12,827 nt of DNA from Clostridiales bacterium. Its GTDB lineage: Bacteria; Bacillota; Clostridia; Oscillospirales; Oscillospiraceae. Shown piece by piece: positions 12,803 to 12,827 of the stretch. Each line of letters starts with the position of its first letter. The first letter of the stretch is position 1. The translations under genes and the position numbers were made by a program. Location of the stretch: the NCBI GenBank assembly GCA_019421975.1, contig JAHZEE010000024.1:1-12827 (forward strand), in the 5' to 3' direction. The notes beneath the pieces were generated by a model. That model saw nothing but the letters and a program-made list of their open reading frames with translations. It was not told the DNA's origin and made no database searches.

Positions 12803-12827
12803 GCCGTGGAGCCTGTGGCTCCACGGC
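12803..12827 (-). terminator. Intrinsic terminator of a minus-strand gene beyond the right edge
   Basis: GCCGTGGAGCC (12803-12813) pairs perfectly with GGCTCCACGGC (12817-12827) around a 3-base loop. On the minus strand the stem is followed by a G and six T (complement of 12796-12801). It separates the pst operon from whatever lies upstream on the same strand. Confidence 0.85.

Noticed and set aside
1..12827. CRISPR array, tRNA, rRNA, transposase or prophage genes
   Set aside because: No regularly spaced repeats, no tRNA-like cloverleaf and no such protein motifs were found on either strand.

Overview
The window looks like chromosomal DNA from a GC-rich, anaerobic, low-branching Clostridia lineage (Oscillospirales-like). 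Clues are a clostridial-type acetyl-CoA acetyltransferase, an S-layer-homology (SLH) surface protein, GGAGG-type ribosome binding sites, intrinsic terminators after most transcription units, and a short palindrome-rich interspersed repeat of a kind I associate with this order. No rRNA, tRNA, CRISPR array or insertion sequence was seen.

Left end (1-939): the first 16 codons of a minus-strand gene that looks like a SLOG/DUF1273 (YpsA-like) protein run off the left edge. Next comes a 366-base gene-free stretch (49-414) that is AT-rich in part. It holds several inverted repeats, a candidate minus-strand promoter, and two related sites, one of them over the ribosome binding site of a small XRE-type regulator (415-642). 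After that gene come a hairpin terminator, a 122-base element with inverted ends and two internal hairpins, and a consensus sigma-A promoter.

Metabolic part (940-3916): a solitary thiolase (thlA-like) with its own promoter and terminator, then an SGNH/GDSL hydrolase, then, convergent across a bidirectional terminator, a PLP-dependent low-specificity threonine aldolase. Both the hydrolase and the aldolase begin a few bases after the terminator of the gene upstream, leaving no room for a normal promoter.

Surface protein (3972-5816, minus): a secreted 614-residue protein with N-terminal SLH domains and a C-terminal array of beta-rich modules. Its -10 element is embedded in a 24-base perfect inverted repeat.

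Phosphate locus (6027-12827, minus): pstS-pstC-pstA-pstB-phoU-phoB-phoR, a complete high-affinity phosphate importer with its PhoU regulator and PhoBR two-component system. It is bounded by a terminator of an outside gene upstream (12803-12827) and a strong terminator downstream of phoR (5990-6023). Repeated TTTACA-type elements precede pstS as Pho-box candidates, a large stem-loop separates pstS from pstC, and a second promoter lies before phoB. PstS captures phosphate outside the membrane, PstCA form the channel, PstB drives it with ATP, PhoU links transporter state to PhoR, and PhoB controls transcription. The most notable anomaly is an apparent +1 frameshift in a run of five C at the start of pstC.

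Nothing here amounts to a convincing new defence or mobile system. The most unusual material is in the left intergenic region, the pstC frameshift, and the terminator-to-ribosome-binding-site junctions.
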